Shown here: piece by piece, positions 1 to 8,943 of the stretch
Layout: every line of letters begins with the position of its first letter
Numbering within the stretch: position 1 is the stretch's first letter
Origin: Neolewinella antarctica
GTDB taxonomy: Bacteria; Bacteroidota; Bacteroidia; Chitinophagales; Saprospiraceae
Reading direction: 5' to 3'
Assembly: GCF_011927835.1 (NCBI RefSeq)
Contig: NZ_JAATJH010000001.1
Location: 248,001-312,000, forward strand
DNA length: 64,000 nt
Program-made: the position numbers and the translations under genes
Notes under the pieces: model-generated
The model's input: the letters and a program-made list of their open reading frames with translations, nothing else
Told to the model about the DNA's origin: nothing
Databases searched by the model: none

Positions 1-2423
1 TGCCACTGGCCGCCCAATTCCGCCGGGAACGAAACACCGCTAGTAAGGAATACGAACTAAAGGCCTTTAATCTCGCCATCGAGAACTACAAAAAGGCACT
101 GGCACGGCGACCGAGTGACTTAGAGTCCCTCAGCCGCATCGCCGACTCCTACCGGATGCTCAACCAAATGCAAACGGCCCACGATTATTACCAACAAGCC
201 GTCCGCGACAAGAAAGTGGAAGCCAACACCGTCCTCGAACACGCCCACGTGCTGAAGGCGCTCTCCCGCTACGACGAAGCAAAGCAGTGGTATTTACTCT
301 ACGCACGTGATTACGACGTAGTGGTCGGTAATCACTACGCCCAGAGTTGTGATTTTGCCAAAGCGCAGTCGGGGGTAGACGCTGGCTTTACCAACCAGTC
401 CGTAGCCGTTAATTCGCCGACGAGCGATTTTGGTGCTACCATGCCTTCCCCCCAGCAGTTGGTCTTCAATTCCGCCCGGACCCCGGCCGGAACGGCCTTC
501 GACGGCCGCGCAAAGAACTCCCCGTACGTAGCCTCCATCGGCCCCGACGGCGCTTTGACCCGGGCGTTCGCGCTCGTTACCGGATACAACGACCCCAGCG
601 GCAACATCGGCCCGGTGAGTTATACCCCCGACGGCCGTGAGGTAGTCTTTACCCGCAATAATTTCATCGCCGGCACCCGGATGATTCCCGAAGCCGGGAT
701 CAATATGACCCTCATGATCGCCGACGTAAACGACCAGGGTGGATGGAGCAACGCACGACCTTTGCCCTTCAACGGCACCGACTTTAGCAGTGGCTTCGGA
801 TCTTTTGGCGCCGACGGTAACAGCATCTACTTCTCTTCCGACCGCCCCCAGGGGTACGGGGGTTACGATATTTACCGCGTGCGCCGCCAGGGAGAAAGCT
901 GGGAGTCCGTGCCGGAAAACCTCGGCACCGTCGTCAATACGAGTGGCCACGAAATAACCCCGTCTTTCGATGGTGCCTCACTATTCTTCTCGTCTAACTG
1001 GCACCACGGCCTGGGTACTTACGACGTATTTCGCGCGGAAGTCTCCGCGGGTCGCCCCACCGCGCTCTTTCACATGGGGGCCGGGATTAACTCGGACCGG
1101 GACGATCTCGGTTTCGTCTACGACCCCGTCAGCGCAACCGGTTACGTAACGTCTAACCGCATCGGTGGGAGTGGTATGGAGGATGTTTACCGCATCGCCC
1201 GCAAGTCAGACAGCAAACGCCTGCTCGTGCAGTCATCGCGGGACGGTAGCTACCTAGCGAACGTAGCCATCGACTTTACCGCCTGCGGCGGACAAGTGTA
1301 CGCGACGGATGAGAACGGAAAGTACGTGTTCGAAGGAATCGACGGTCTGGATTGTGAGGTTGTCATCAGTAAGCAAGGGTACACGCCCGTTCGTTTGCCG
1401 ATCAAGAACATGCAGGTCGGAACGGACAATGAAGTACGTATTGCGCTCGAGCCCACTGATTCGGAGATAATCACTGGCGGCTTTTCCGGCCCCGATACCG
1501 ATACGCCCGTCCCAGGCGGACCAACGCCTCCGGGCACTTACCGCGGCATGGTTGTGAACGCGCAATCGGGTTACCCGATCCCCATGGCCAACATCAAACT
1601 GACCCAGCGTAATTCGGGCGCGTCGGCCAACGTCTACACCAACGTTGACGGAGCCTACATTCTCGCGCTGGAACCGAGCACGACTTACGACTTGCAAATT
1701 AGCGCGGACGGTTTCACCAGCGTCGGTTTCCCCATCATCAATCGGGACGGTAGCGACCGTAACCTGCTCGGTACCGTAACGCTGTTACCCGGCCAGTCCG
1801 TAACCGCCACGGTTAGCCAGCCAACCACTACGGTGCCAACGACCACGACCACACCAACGAATGCGGGTGAAGCTACTCCGGCAAACACCACGTCGGGTTA
1901 TAGCGTCCAAGTAGCCAGCGTACGCGCCCGGCCTGACCTAAGTCGCTACGGAAATCTCAATAATTTTGGTCGGGTGTACGAAGTCAATACCGGTTCCGCC
2001 TACAAGGTGCGCCTGGGTGTCTTCGGCACGCGTGCCGAAGCTGAATCGGCGGCCAAAAATGCCCTCAATGCGGGTTACACTGGTGCGTTTGTCGTCAGTG
2101 ATTCCGGCGCCGCTACGTCGGGCTCGACCGGGCCTGACTACGCACCCCCGGCGACTAACGCTTCCACAACTCAATCTTCGACCAGTGGTCGGTATAAGGT
2201 CCAGTTGGGTGCATTCGGTCAACCCCAAAACTTCAATCGCGCAAAAGCTGCCAGCCTGGGTAGCGTAGAAACGAAGATGCGGGGCAACCTGACCCTCTTC
2301 ATGGTTGGCGGCATCACTTCCGTTGCTGACGCGCAGCGCATCAAGGCGAGTGCCCGCTCCATGGGTTACGACGGTGCCTTTATCCTCGAGGAGGTTAACG
2401 GCCAGTTGGTCAAGCTTCGGTAG
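1..2423 (+). CDS. TPR-PD40-SPOR envelope protein (5' partial)
   Basis: The reading frame is open from base 3 of the window, so the gene begins upstream; the first ATG inside (156) lies within the TPR region and is not the start. Visible order: TPR helices (for example NTASKEYELKAFNLAIENYK), several PD40/WD40-like beta-propeller motifs (VSYTPDGREVVFTRNN, IYFSSDRPQGYGGYDIYRV), a carboxypeptidase-regulatory-like fold (YRGMVVNAQSGYPIPMANI), a Thr/Pro linker, and two C-terminal SPOR-like peptidoglycan-binding domains (YSVQVASV..., YKVQLGAFG...). In Bacteroidota, TPR-PD40-CRD proteins normally end in an OmpA domain and anchor envelope or type IX secretion machinery to the wall; here tandem SPOR domains appear to take that place. 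A periplasmic, wall-associated role is inference. Confidence 0.8.
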   Translation, partial: PLAAQFRRERNTASKEYELKAFNLAIENYKKALARRPSDLESLSRIADSYRMLNQMQTAHDYYQQAVRDKKVEANTVLEHAHVLKALSRYDEAKQWYLLYARDYDVVVGNHYAQSCDFAKAQSGVDAGFTNQSVAVNSPTSDFGATMPSPQQLVFNSARTPAGTAFDGRAKNSPYVASIGPDGALTRAFALVTGYNDPSGNIGPVSYTPDGREVVFTRNNFIAGTRMIPEAGINMTLMIADVNDQGGWSNARPLPFNGTDFSSGFGSFGADGNSIYFSSDRPQGYGGYDIYRVRRQGESWESVPENLGTVVNTSGHEITPSFDGASLFFSSNWHHGLGTYDVFRAEVSAGRPTALFHMGAGINSDRDDLGFVYDPVSATGYVTSNRIGGSGMEDVYRIARKSDSKRLLVQSSRDGSYLANVAIDFTACGGQVYATDENGKYVFEGIDGLDCEVVISKQGYTPVRLPIKNMQVGTDNEVRIALEPTDSEIITGGFSGPDTDTPVPGGPTPPGTYRGMVVNAQSGYPIPMANIKLTQRNSGASANVYTNVDGAYILALEPSTTYDLQISADGFTSVGFPIINRDGSDRNLLGTVTLLPGQSVTATVSQPTTTVPTTTTTPTNAGEATPANTTSGYSVQVASVRARPDLSRYGNLNNFGRVYEVNTGSAYKVRLGVFGTRAEAESAAKNALNAGYTGAFVVSDSGAATSGSTGPDYAPPATNASTTQSSTSGRYKVQLGAFGQPQNFNRAKAASLGSVETKMRGNLTLFMVGGITSVADAQRIKASARSMGYDGAFILEEVNGQLVKLR

Positions 2424-2445
2424 CCGCCACGTCAACCCCCGTCGG

Positions 2446-2480
2446 CCGCCCCGAATGTCCACGCGTGACGTTCGGGGCGG
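2446..2480 (+). terminator. stem-loop after TPR-PD40-SPOR gene
   Basis: Arms CCGCCCCGAA and TTCGGGGCGG pair perfectly around a 15-nt loop that itself holds the palindrome CACGCGTG. It starts 22 nt after the stop codon at 2423. There is no good T-run, so termination strength is uncertain. Confidence 0.5.
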
Positions 2481-2617
2481 TTGTCGTGATGGGAGATTGT
2501 TAGCACGTATATCACGGCGGTTTCGGGTAGCCAACGGGGCACGTAGGGCTGGCCTCAGAAAATATTCGTAATGACCGGTATGCGTGGGTTCAGTAGACCG
2601 GAATTACGATGATTTCT

Positions 2618-2625
2618 TAGCTTTG
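2618..2625 (+). promoter_or_regulatory. -7 box TAGCTTTG, 4 nt from the start codon
   Basis: Perfect match to the Bacteroidota -7 consensus TAnnTTTG, with only four bases before the ATG at 2630. Transcription starting 5-7 nt after the box would give a leaderless or nearly leaderless mRNA. No clear TTTG -33 element is visible. Confidence 0.55.
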
Positions 2626-2629
2626 TCGC

Positions 2630-3598
2630 ATGACCGAACTGAGCCCTTTGCTGCAAGCCCCCAACCAGGCCGACCTTTTGCTGACGCACGAAGCCATTCA
2701 GCCGTTCATCCACCGCACGCCGGTGCTGACGTGTACCGGGCTGGACGAGTTAGCCGGGTGCCAATTATTCTTTAAATGCGAGAATTTTCAGAAAATCGGC
2801 GCCTTCAAAATGCGCGGAGCCGCCTCGGCGGCGCTGCGCTTTTCGGCGGAGGAACGAAGTAATGGCCTGGCTACCCACAGCTCAGGCAACCACGCCCAGG
2901 CGGTGGCGCGGACGGCACAAAAATTGGGCGTTCCGGCCTACATCGTGATGCCCCACGACGCGCCAAAAGTCAAAATTGCGGCGGTCCAGGACTACGGTGC
3001 TACGGTTTCGTTCTGCAACAATACGCCAGCGGAGCGGCAGGCGGCCCTCGACAAGATCGTCGTGAAGACCGGCGCGGCCTTCATCCACCCGTTCAACGAC
3101 TGGGGCGTGGTGGCCGGTCAGGCTACCGCGGCGCTGGAGCTCATCAACGACACCAAACGGGTCCTCAACCTGATCCTTACCCCGGTTGGGGGCGGTGGCT
3201 TGCTGGCCGGATCGGCGCTGGCCGCGAGGTATTTTAGCATGGAGGCAACGGTGTGGGGTGCGGAGCCGCGTAACGTGGACGACGCGGCACGGTCGCTCGT
3301 GAGTGGCCGCATCGAGGAAAACGTGGATAACCGCACGGTCGCCGACGGCCTACGGACTAACCTGGGTGACAAAACATTCTCGGTAATTCACCGGTACGTA
3401 CCCAAGATCCTGGTGGTGTCGGAGGAAGAAATCATCGCCGCGATGCGCCACGTGTGGGAACGCATGAAAATCATCATCGAGCCGAGCTGCGCGGTACCCT
3501 TCGCGGCCGTGTTGCGCTATCCTGAACTTTTCGCCGGGCTTAACGTCGGTATCATTCTGACGGGAGGAAATGTGGACGTCGACCACCTGCCGTTCTAG
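2630..3598 (+). CDS. threonine/serine dehydratase-family PLP enzyme
   Basis: 322-residue fold-type II PLP enzyme. The PLP lysine lies in CENFQKIGAFKMRGA, followed by the SSGNHAQAVA loop and the glycine-rich phosphate-binding loop TPVGGGGLLAGSA; the C-terminus SGGNVD-like motif appears as LTGGNVDVDHL. Length fits single-domain catabolic threonine dehydratase, serine racemase or threo-3-hydroxyaspartate ammonia-lyase, without the C-terminal ACT-like regulatory domain of biosynthetic IlvA. It deaminates or racemises hydroxy-amino acids in the cytoplasm; the exact substrate cannot be decided from sequence. It stands alone between two stem-loop/promoter regions and is about 4 nt downstream of a -7 box. 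Confidence 0.88.
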   Translation: MTELSPLLQAPNQADLLLTHEAIQPFIHRTPVLTCTGLDELAGCQLFFKCENFQKIGAFKMRGAASAALRFSAEERSNGLATHSSGNHAQAVARTAQKLGVPAYIVMPHDAPKVKIAAVQDYGATVSFCNNTPAERQAALDKIVVKTGAAFIHPFNDWGVVAGQATAALELINDTKRVLNLILTPVGGGGLLAGSALAARYFSMEATVWGAEPRNVDDAARSLVSGRIEENVDNRTVADGLRTNLGDKTFSVIHRYVPKILVVSEEEIIAAMRHVWERMKIIIEPSCAVPFAAVLRYPELFAGLNVGIILTGGNVDVDHLPF

Positions 3599-3649
3599 TT
3601 CGCACTTCGCCGTCACGCCATATTACAGCTAACCTTTTTACCTTACGTC

Positions 3650-6184
3650 ATGCGCTCAATTGCCCTTGCCTACGCCTTCGATGACCAACCGGTTGCCCAA
3701 CAAATAGCCGAAGATATTGCTAGCCACGTCAACGTAGATTTTTACGGCGTCGAGGCCGGGACCGGTCAGTCGACGCTTGCCAGTACCTTAGGTGAGTACG
3801 ACGGAACCCTGGTCGTGCTGGTTAGCGAGCATTTTTTGCAGGATGAGAACTGTTTGTTCCGGGTGGGTACGGCGCTGCTGGGCCGCCAAAATGTGCTCTT
3901 CGTGTACGTCGAGACCCAGCGCTACGACGAAACCCGGGAAGAAATCATCAGTGTTGGCGTCGACCTGACGGACCTAGCCAGTCAGGATAAATTCATCACC
4001 TACTGGAACACTAAACATCAATCGTTACTGGAACTGACGGAGAACGTTAACGTAGAACAAAACGACGCATTCCGTAGGTACATCGACCGGGTGGGGGACG
4101 TGCGGGAACAGATTGCCGCCGTTTTGCCCCGGCTTGCGGCGATCCCCCGCACCGACTTAGCGGCACTGGAACGGAACGATTACGCAGTGCTTTTCGGGGT
4201 ACTCGCCGCCCCCGACGTTCACCGTGATTTTGGTGAGGGACGAAACGCGTTGCTGGCAAACATTCCTGGTGTGGGCCTGATCGGTTCGCAAAGTGGTTTG
4301 GAAAAGACGGGCGCGGCCGCAGGTGCAGAGTTGTTTAGAGAAACAGGCCCCATTGAGGACCGGGAAGAAGAGCAAAATACCACCCGGCTGGAGTTGATCG
4401 ACGACCTGGTCAGAGAAACCGAAAGTTGGGACGAAACTGAGCTAGCGCCCCCAACAAAAGCTAATCAATCCACCGTACAGGATAAATTAGATACCGAAGT
4501 AGTCGACGCGGATGCGGAAGCTGCGGCGTGGATCACCCGCGCCTGGTCGCTCTACGACGAGGGCGCGGCGGAAACCGGGCTGGAGCTACTGGCCGGGGGA
4601 AAAGAAGCTTTGCCCGACCACCCGGACCTGGCGTACAATTACGCCCTCATGCTCGCCTTAGACACCGAAGTGCCGGAAGTCGCGCTGCTGGAAATCCATA
4701 AGCTGCTCGACGAATTTCACGATCACGCCGCGGCCCTCTTCCTGAGCGGAGAGTTATCCGTTCTCGCGGGAGATTACGACGGTGCTAACCTCGACTGGAT
4801 ACAACTCAGCGAAGTCGATCCGCTCTACCCGGATTTAAATTACCGACTAGGGACGCTCATCAGCGAACGCTTTCCGGCCCGCGCGGGCGAAGCACTGACT
4901 TACCTCCGCCGGGCCTCGCGGGATGAGCCGGCCAACGGGGATGCTCGCTACCGGTACGCAATGCTGCTACACAAGCACCTCGGCCGCGACAAGAAAGCCA
5001 TCAAGTGGCTCAAACGGGCGGTCGACGTCAGCCCGGACCACGCGGCGGCGTATTACGCCCTCGCCGTCCTCACCCACGGAAAAGGAAAACTTGCCGCCGC
5101 CCGTAATTTTTACCGCACTGCGATCCACCTGGAGCCAGCCTACGCTACGGATACCAACAAGGCCGCCTTCGCGCAAATTATGCAGGCCAAAGCGGATACT
5201 TCCGCCCGCGAAGAGAAGGCGCTACGTCGGATGCAGGCGAGAATCGAAGAGCTACAGACTGCGTTGGCCAGCAGGAATAATCCCGCCGTAGTCAGCCCGA
5301 CCGAACCTGCTAATCAACCCGTCTCAAATCCAAAAAACCCGGCACCCGCGACCGCGCAAACTGCTTTGGACACATCAAAACCTACGCAAAAGCCGGGGAA
5401 AGGCAAAATTGCGTTCATCTCCGGCGCCACTTCCGGCATCGGCCGTGCCACGGCTTACGCACTCGCCGCGGATGGTTACGACATGATACTGCTGGCGCGT
5501 AGGGAAGAACGGCTGCAATCGCTGCGCAAAGAATTCATCGCTAATTTCGGTATCGATTGCCTCACCATCGCCGCGGACGTGCGTGACCGCGCCACCGTCA
5601 AGTCGGCGATCGCAAATCTCCCGGACCCCTGGAAAAAGATCGATATCCTCCTCAACAACGCCGGGAAAGCGAAAGGATTCGACCCCATCGACCGGGGTGA
5701 TTATGACCACTGGGACGAGATGATCGACGTTAACCTGAAGGGATTACTGACGCTGACGCGAGAAATATCACCGCTGATGGTCGCGCGCAAAACGGGCACG
5801 ATCGTCAACGTTTGCAGCACGGCGGGTAAGGAAGTGTACCCTAAAGGCAACGTGTACTGCGCCACCAAGCACGCCGTTGACGCGCTGACCTACGCCATGC
5901 GGTTGGATTTGGTCGAGCACGGCATCAGGGTCGGTCAGATTTGCCCGGCACACGTGGAGGAAACGGAATTTGCCGTCGTGAGATTCGACGGTAATGAGGA
6001 ACGGGCGCAGATTTACGAGGGTTACCAGCCACTTCGTTCGTGCGACGTGGCCGAAGCCGTCCGGTTCATGCTCAACCAGCCCGCCCACGTCAACATTATG
6101 GACGTCGTGCTCCAGGGTACCCAGCAGGCTAGTTCGACGGTGGTGGACCGGAGCGGGCGGGAGAAATTTGCGCCGCGAGATTAA
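3650..6184 (+). CDS. TIR-like / TPR / short-chain dehydrogenase fusion
   Basis: 844 residues with three modules. Residues 1 to about 135 resemble a TIR domain (IALAYAFDDQPVAQQIAEDI, TLVVLVSEHFLQDENCLFRV), but the position normally holding the catalytic Glu of TIR NADases (Cys-x-x-Glu) is Arg (NCLFR), so NADase activity is doubtful. Residues about 285-505 are TPR repeats (DARYRYAMLLHKHLGRDKKA, AAAYYALAVLTHGKGKLAAA), then a short coiled stretch. Residues about 583-844 form a classical SDR with the cofactor motif SGATSGIG, NNAG, an active-site Ser in VNVCSTAG and YCATK with catalytic Tyr and Lys. The TPR-SDR linker carries the 16-bp repeat that encodes APATA. tmk follows after 11 nt. The SDR should be an active NAD(P)-dependent oxidoreductase; the TIR/TPR parts probably scaffold. 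The substrate is unknown. Confidence 0.82.
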   Translation: MRSIALAYAFDDQPVAQQIAEDIASHVNVDFYGVEAGTGQSTLASTLGEYDGTLVVLVSEHFLQDENCLFRVGTALLGRQNVLFVYVETQRYDETREEIISVGVDLTDLASQDKFITYWNTKHQSLLELTENVNVEQNDAFRRYIDRVGDVREQIAAVLPRLAAIPRTDLAALERNDYAVLFGVLAAPDVHRDFGEGRNALLANIPGVGLIGSQSGLEKTGAAAGAELFRETGPIEDREEEQNTTRLELIDDLVRETESWDETELAPPTKANQSTVQDKLDTEVVDADAEAAAWITRAWSLYDEGAAETGLELLAGGKEALPDHPDLAYNYALMLALDTEVPEVALLEIHKLLDEFHDHAAALFLSGELSVLAGDYDGANLDWIQLSEVDPLYPDLNYRLGTLISERFPARAGEALTYLRRASRDEPANGDARYRYAMLLHKHLGRDKKAIKWLKRAVDVSPDHAAAYYALAVLTHGKGKLAAARNFYRTAIHLEPAYATDTNKAAFAQIMQAKADTSAREEKALRRMQARIEELQTALASRNNPAVVSPTEPANQPVSNPKNPAPATAQTALDTSKPTQKPGKGKIAFISGATSGIGRATAYALAADGYDMILLARREERLQSLRKEFIANFGIDCLTIAADVRDRATVKSAIANLPDPWKKIDILLNNAGKAKGFDPIDRGDYDHWDEMIDVNLKGLLTLTREISPLMVARKTGTIVNVCSTAGKEVYPKGNVYCATKHAVDALTYAMRLDLVEHGIRVGQICPAHVEETEFAVVRFDGNEERAQIYEGYQPLRSCDVAEAVRFMLNQPAHVNIMDVVLQGTQQASSTVVDRSGREKFAPRD
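4311..4326 (-). repeat. degenerate copy of the 16-bp GC repeat
   Basis: GCGCGGCCGCAGGTGC, two mismatches to the reverse complement of the consensus GCACCCGCGACCGCGC. It lies inside the fusion gene, in the linker between the TIR-like part and the TPRs, and encodes Gly/Ala-rich sequence. It could be chance in GC-rich coding DNA. Confidence 0.35.
5342..5357 (+). repeat. exact 16-bp GC repeat (in CDS, linker)
   Basis: GCACCCGCGACCGCGC, an exact copy in the TPR-SDR linker of the fusion gene, read as APATA. Confidence 0.85.
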
Positions 6185-6195
6185 ATATAATTTAC

Positions 6196-6822
6196 ATGAG
6201 CAGACCCTTATTCATCGTCGTCGAGGGACTCGACGGTAGCGGAAAAACAACGCAATTAGACTTGCTGAAGGACCAGTTGCAGGGACTCGGGCAGGCATGC
6301 TACGTCACGGCGGAACCGACCGAACTGCCCACGGGGAAGTTCCTGCGGTCCATCATGCGGGGGGAGGTTAGCGCCGACAACCGAACCATCGCCGCGCTGT
6401 ACGCCGCCGACCGGTTGGAACACCTGTTTCACCCCGAAGAGGGCATCCTGGCCAAGTTGGCGGCGGGCTACCACGTCATCTCGAGCCGCTATTACTTTTC
6501 TAGTTTGGCGTACCAGTCAGAGCTGGCCGACCCCAACTGGATTGCCTCCCTAAACATGATGGCCAAACGCACGCTGCCGGCCGACCTGACTTTATTTCTC
6601 GACCTCACGCCCGAGGAAAGCTTGGCCCGGATAAGCGGGCGGGGGGAGCAAGCTGAAATCTACGAGAACAGGGAAAAGCTGGTGCAGGTCAGGGAAGGAT
6701 TTCACCTCGCTTTTCAGCACTTCGGGGAGGGGGAACGCATCCGCCCGGTTAACGCCGCCGGCACCGTAGCCGAAGTGGCCGACGCCGTTTGGTCGGAAGT
6801 AATTGCCTTGTTGGAAGAATAG
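6196..6822 (+). CDS. tmk: thymidylate kinase
   Basis: 208 residues, the usual dTMP kinase length. It phosphorylates dTMP to dTDP with ATP in the cytoplasm. Walker A is GLDGSGKTT at residues 11-19; TAEPTELPTG is the TMP-binding loop, SSRYYFSSLAYQ the DRY-like motif and SGRGEQAEIYE the LID region. The ATG at 6196 follows the fusion gene stop after 11 nt, suggesting co-transcription with it. A MITE-like repeat begins 18 nt after the stop. Confidence 0.95.
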   Translation: MSRPLFIVVEGLDGSGKTTQLDLLKDQLQGLGQACYVTAEPTELPTGKFLRSIMRGEVSADNRTIAALYAADRLEHLFHPEEGILAKLAAGYHVISSRYYFSSLAYQSELADPNWIASLNMMAKRTLPADLTLFLDLTPEESLARISGRGEQAEIYENREKLVQVREGFHLAFQHFGEGERIRPVNAAGTVAEVADAVWSEVIALLEE

Positions 6823-6840
6823 GGGAGAGGTAACGCGGTT

Positions 6841-6996
6841 AGGGCAAACGCAGCAAACTGCGTAAGCTGCATTCTTGATATGCGATTAGCTGCGCTGCTG
6901 CCTCCGGCCGTTTGCTACCGCACATGACAGTTCACTGCGCTCGTTTAAAGAGCAAATAAATAATCTGCTGACAAATCAATTTTGATGCGTTGCCCT
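6841..6996. mobile_element. MITE-like element, copy 1 (156 bp, internally shortened)
   Basis: Begins AGGGCAAACGCAGCAAACTG and ends TGCGTTGCCCT, the reverse complement of a close variant of the same end. The interior shares GCGTAAGCTGC, GCGATTAGCTGCGCTG, CTACCGCA and CACTGCGCTCGTTT with the copies at 13750-13926 and 54342-54545. It encodes no transposase. Its right end lies about 20 nt upstream of the pncA -33 element, so in-frame codons upstream of 7066 fall partly in the element and are not part of pncA. Confidence 0.75.
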
Positions 6997-7014
6997 GTTA
7001 ATGCGGTGGCACTC

Positions 7015-7046
7015 TTTGTGACGGCACCCCAGTCACCGTATCTTTG
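7015..7046 (+). promoter_or_regulatory. pncA promoter
   Basis: TTTG at 7015-7018 and TATCTTTG at 7039-7046 with a 20-nt spacer match the Bacteroidota housekeeping consensus (TTTG, about 19-21 nt, TAnnTTTG). The ATG at 7066 gives a short leader of about 12-14 nt. Confidence 0.75.
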
Positions 7047-7065
7047 CTTAAAAAATAAGCTAACT

Positions 7066-7692
7066 ATGTTTTCAGACAACGTTGCGCTGATCTGGGTTGA
7101 CCTGCAGGTTGACTTTATGCCTACGGGCATGTTGCCGGTTGTCGAAGCGGACCGAGTTATTCCCCTGGCAAATGCGTACGGCAGAAACTACCGAACGGTC
7201 GTCGCGACGCAAGACTGGCACCCCGCGACCCACGGTAGTTTTGCCGCAAACCACCCGTGGCGCCGACCGGGGCAGGTGATTGATCTGAACGGACTGTCGC
7301 AGGTGCTCTGGCCGATTCACTGCGTGCAGCACACCTGGGGTGCAGAGTTCGTCGCGAGTTTAGAAACCGAATTGATCACCGAAATCTTCCGGAAGGGTAC
7401 TGATCCCGAAATCGACAGCTACAGCGGCTTTTTCGATAATGGGCATCGGAAGAGTACCGGCCTGGCGGAGTGGCTGCGGCAGCGCGGCGTCGATACCGTC
7501 CACGTGCTGGGCGTCGCTACCGACTACTGCGTAAAATTTACGGTCCTGGATGCAATTGGGGAGGGATTCAACGTAAGCCTCCTCGCAGATGCGTGCCGTG
7601 GGGTGGATTTAGTGGCGGGGGACGTCGATGAAGCAGTGGCCGAAATGTTGGAGGCCGGTGCGGAAATTGTTGCCGGTGAGCGTGCCGCCTGA
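7066..7692 (+). CDS. pncA: nicotinamidase / pyrazinamidase
   Basis: 208 residues from the ATG at 7066, which follows a good promoter; an in-frame ATG at 6982 lies inside a repeat element and upstream of the promoter. The enzyme hydrolyses nicotinamide to nicotinate and ammonia in NAD salvage. The triad is Asp12 (WVDLQVDF), Lys110 (FRKGTD) and Cys155 (ATDYCVKF); the metal site is represented by TQDWHP and a downstream His. It stands alone between tmk and the convergent YggS gene. Confidence 0.93.
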   Translation: MFSDNVALIWVDLQVDFMPTGMLPVVEADRVIPLANAYGRNYRTVVATQDWHPATHGSFAANHPWRRPGQVIDLNGLSQVLWPIHCVQHTWGAEFVASLETELITEIFRKGTDPEIDSYSGFFDNGHRKSTGLAEWLRQRGVDTVHVLGVATDYCVKFTVLDAIGEGFNVSLLADACRGVDLVAGDVDEAVAEMLEAGAEIVAGERAA

Positions 7693-7863
7693 CGGAATAG
7701 CGTAATGCCTGGTCGCACTGGACCATTGCGAATGTATTTCAAATAGCCCGGGCAAACTGATTTTTGGAAGAATTAAGACCGTCGACCTAAGTGGTGCTTT
7801 TTATTTCTTTATTGAATTTGGGCGTATTACGGGGGTACGCTCAAAATAGCTATTTCGAATGCC

Positions 7864-8523
7864 TCAATTGAAAAGCAGACTACCAACGCGCACCATCGTG
7901 CTGCCACGTTGGAGGGCGATGGGATAATCTCCCGACATACCCATGCTGAGCGTAGCGAAGTCTTTTTGCTCGGAGAAATGCTTGTTCTTAAGAAAGGTAA
8001 AAGCTTCGTGCAGGGCATTAAATTCTCCGGCGATTTGCTCGTCGACGTCCGTGTAAGTAGCCATGCCCATTACTCCGGAAATTAGTACGTTCGGTAGTTC
8101 TTTTAAATTAAGTTCGCTTAAGACTGCCGCTGGGTGCGCGGGGTCGAGCCCGTATTTACTGGCTTCGTCGGCGATGTGGTACTGTAGGAGAACGGGAACG
8201 ATCCGGCCGTCTTTGGCCGCATCTTTGTTGATTTGCCGGATTAGGCGGGGTGAATCCCCGGCGTGAATGAGGTGAATGAACGGAGTAATGCCACTGACTT
8301 TGTTACGCTGCAAATGACCCACGAAATGCCAGCGAATGTCGTTTGGCAAAGCTTCCCGTTTTTCTATTAGTTCGGGTACTCGATTCTCCCCGAAGTCCCG
8401 CTGGCCGAGCTCATACATTCGGCGAATATCCGCAATCGGGCGCTGCTTCGTGATGGCCACCAGGATGGCTTTAGCCTGCGTAACTTCTTCACGCACAGCT
8501 AAAAACATTTCTTCATTAAGCAT
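7864..8523 (-). CDS. YggS/PLPBP-family PLP homeostasis protein
   Basis: 219 residues, single-domain alanine-racemase-like TIM barrel without a C-terminal domain. The PLP lysine is in LVAITKQRP; GQRDFGENRVPEL, WHFVGHLQRNK and LSMGMSGDYPIALQRGSTMV are family hallmarks. These proteins bind PLP and buffer vitamin B6 and amino-acid pools; no enzymatic reaction is established. It is convergent with pncA, with 171 bp between, in which only a weak T-rich stretch near 7800-7815 is visible. Confidence 0.92.
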   Translation of the reverse strand: MLNEEMFLAVREEVTQAKAILVAITKQRPIADIRRMYELGQRDFGENRVPELIEKREALPNDIRWHFVGHLQRNKVSGITPFIHLIHAGDSPRLIRQINKDAAKDGRIVPVLLQYHIADEASKYGLDPAHPAAVLSELNLKELPNVLISGVMGMATYTDVDEQIAGEFNALHEAFTFLKNKHFSEQKDFATLSMGMSGDYPIALQRGSTMVRVGSLLFN

Positions 8524-8655
8524 ATTAATAATTTATTTACTTACTTTGGGGTGAATTACACAATTAAATGCGGCGGTTGGTCCGTTCTCTCATTATTAAG
8601 ACCAACCGAATCCGCCTACACTCGATACCGTCTTTTTAACAATCAAACTTTACTA

Positions 8656-8841
8656 ATGACTTACTTAACTGAAAAAAATGACCGCCGGCACCGCAGAAAT
8701 GCGCGCATGTTGACCGCTTTGATCACGCTTTCCATGTTTCTCGCCTTCGCTTACTTCGCCGGTGCCCTGGATGGCGTCATCCTCGACTACATGGGCCCCG
8801 CGGAAACGGTTGTCGTCGCCGGACCCGTTGCCTCGATTTAG
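8656..8841 (+). CDS. small single-pass membrane protein, unknown
   Basis: About 61 residues from the ATG at 8656. A charged N-terminus (EKNDRRHRRNARM) is followed by one hydrophobic segment (LTALITLSMFLAFAYFAGAL) and a short acidic/hydrophobic tail, so it should sit in the inner membrane with the N-terminus inside. The frame is open up to 8551, but that extension has no membrane or domain feature and I prefer the internal start. A strong terminator follows 35 nt after the stop, which supports a real transcription unit. No function is recognised. Confidence 0.5.
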   Translation: MTYLTEKNDRRHRRNARMLTALITLSMFLAFAYFAGALDGVILDYMGPAETVVVAGPVASI

Positions 8842-8875
8842 CCTGGATAGCTTCGGCCACCGACGTGACCACACT

Positions 8876-8914
8876 AAAAGCCCGATTTCCAGTAACTTGG
8901 AAATCGGGCTTTTT
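8876..8914. terminator. bidirectional intrinsic terminator
   Basis: AAAAGCCCGATTTCC and GGAAATCGGGCTTTTT pair around a short loop; A-run on the left and T-run on the right suit both the small membrane gene (+) and the accD operon (-), which converge here. Confidence 0.88.
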
Positions 8915-8943
8915 AATTTTACCTAAGCTTGGGAGCGGCCAAT

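Noticed and set aside
294-950. 218-codon minus-strand ORF antisense to the TPR-PD40 gene
   Set aside because: Low-complexity composition typical of a shadow frame in GC-rich coding DNA; the plus-strand frame has clear domains.
3650-4060. TIR domain as part of an anti-phage defence system
   Set aside because: The catalytic Glu is not conserved, the protein is fused to an SDR, and neighbours are housekeeping genes.
6982-7065. N-terminal extension of nicotinamidase
   Set aside because: It lies in the end of a MITE-like element and across the gene's own promoter.
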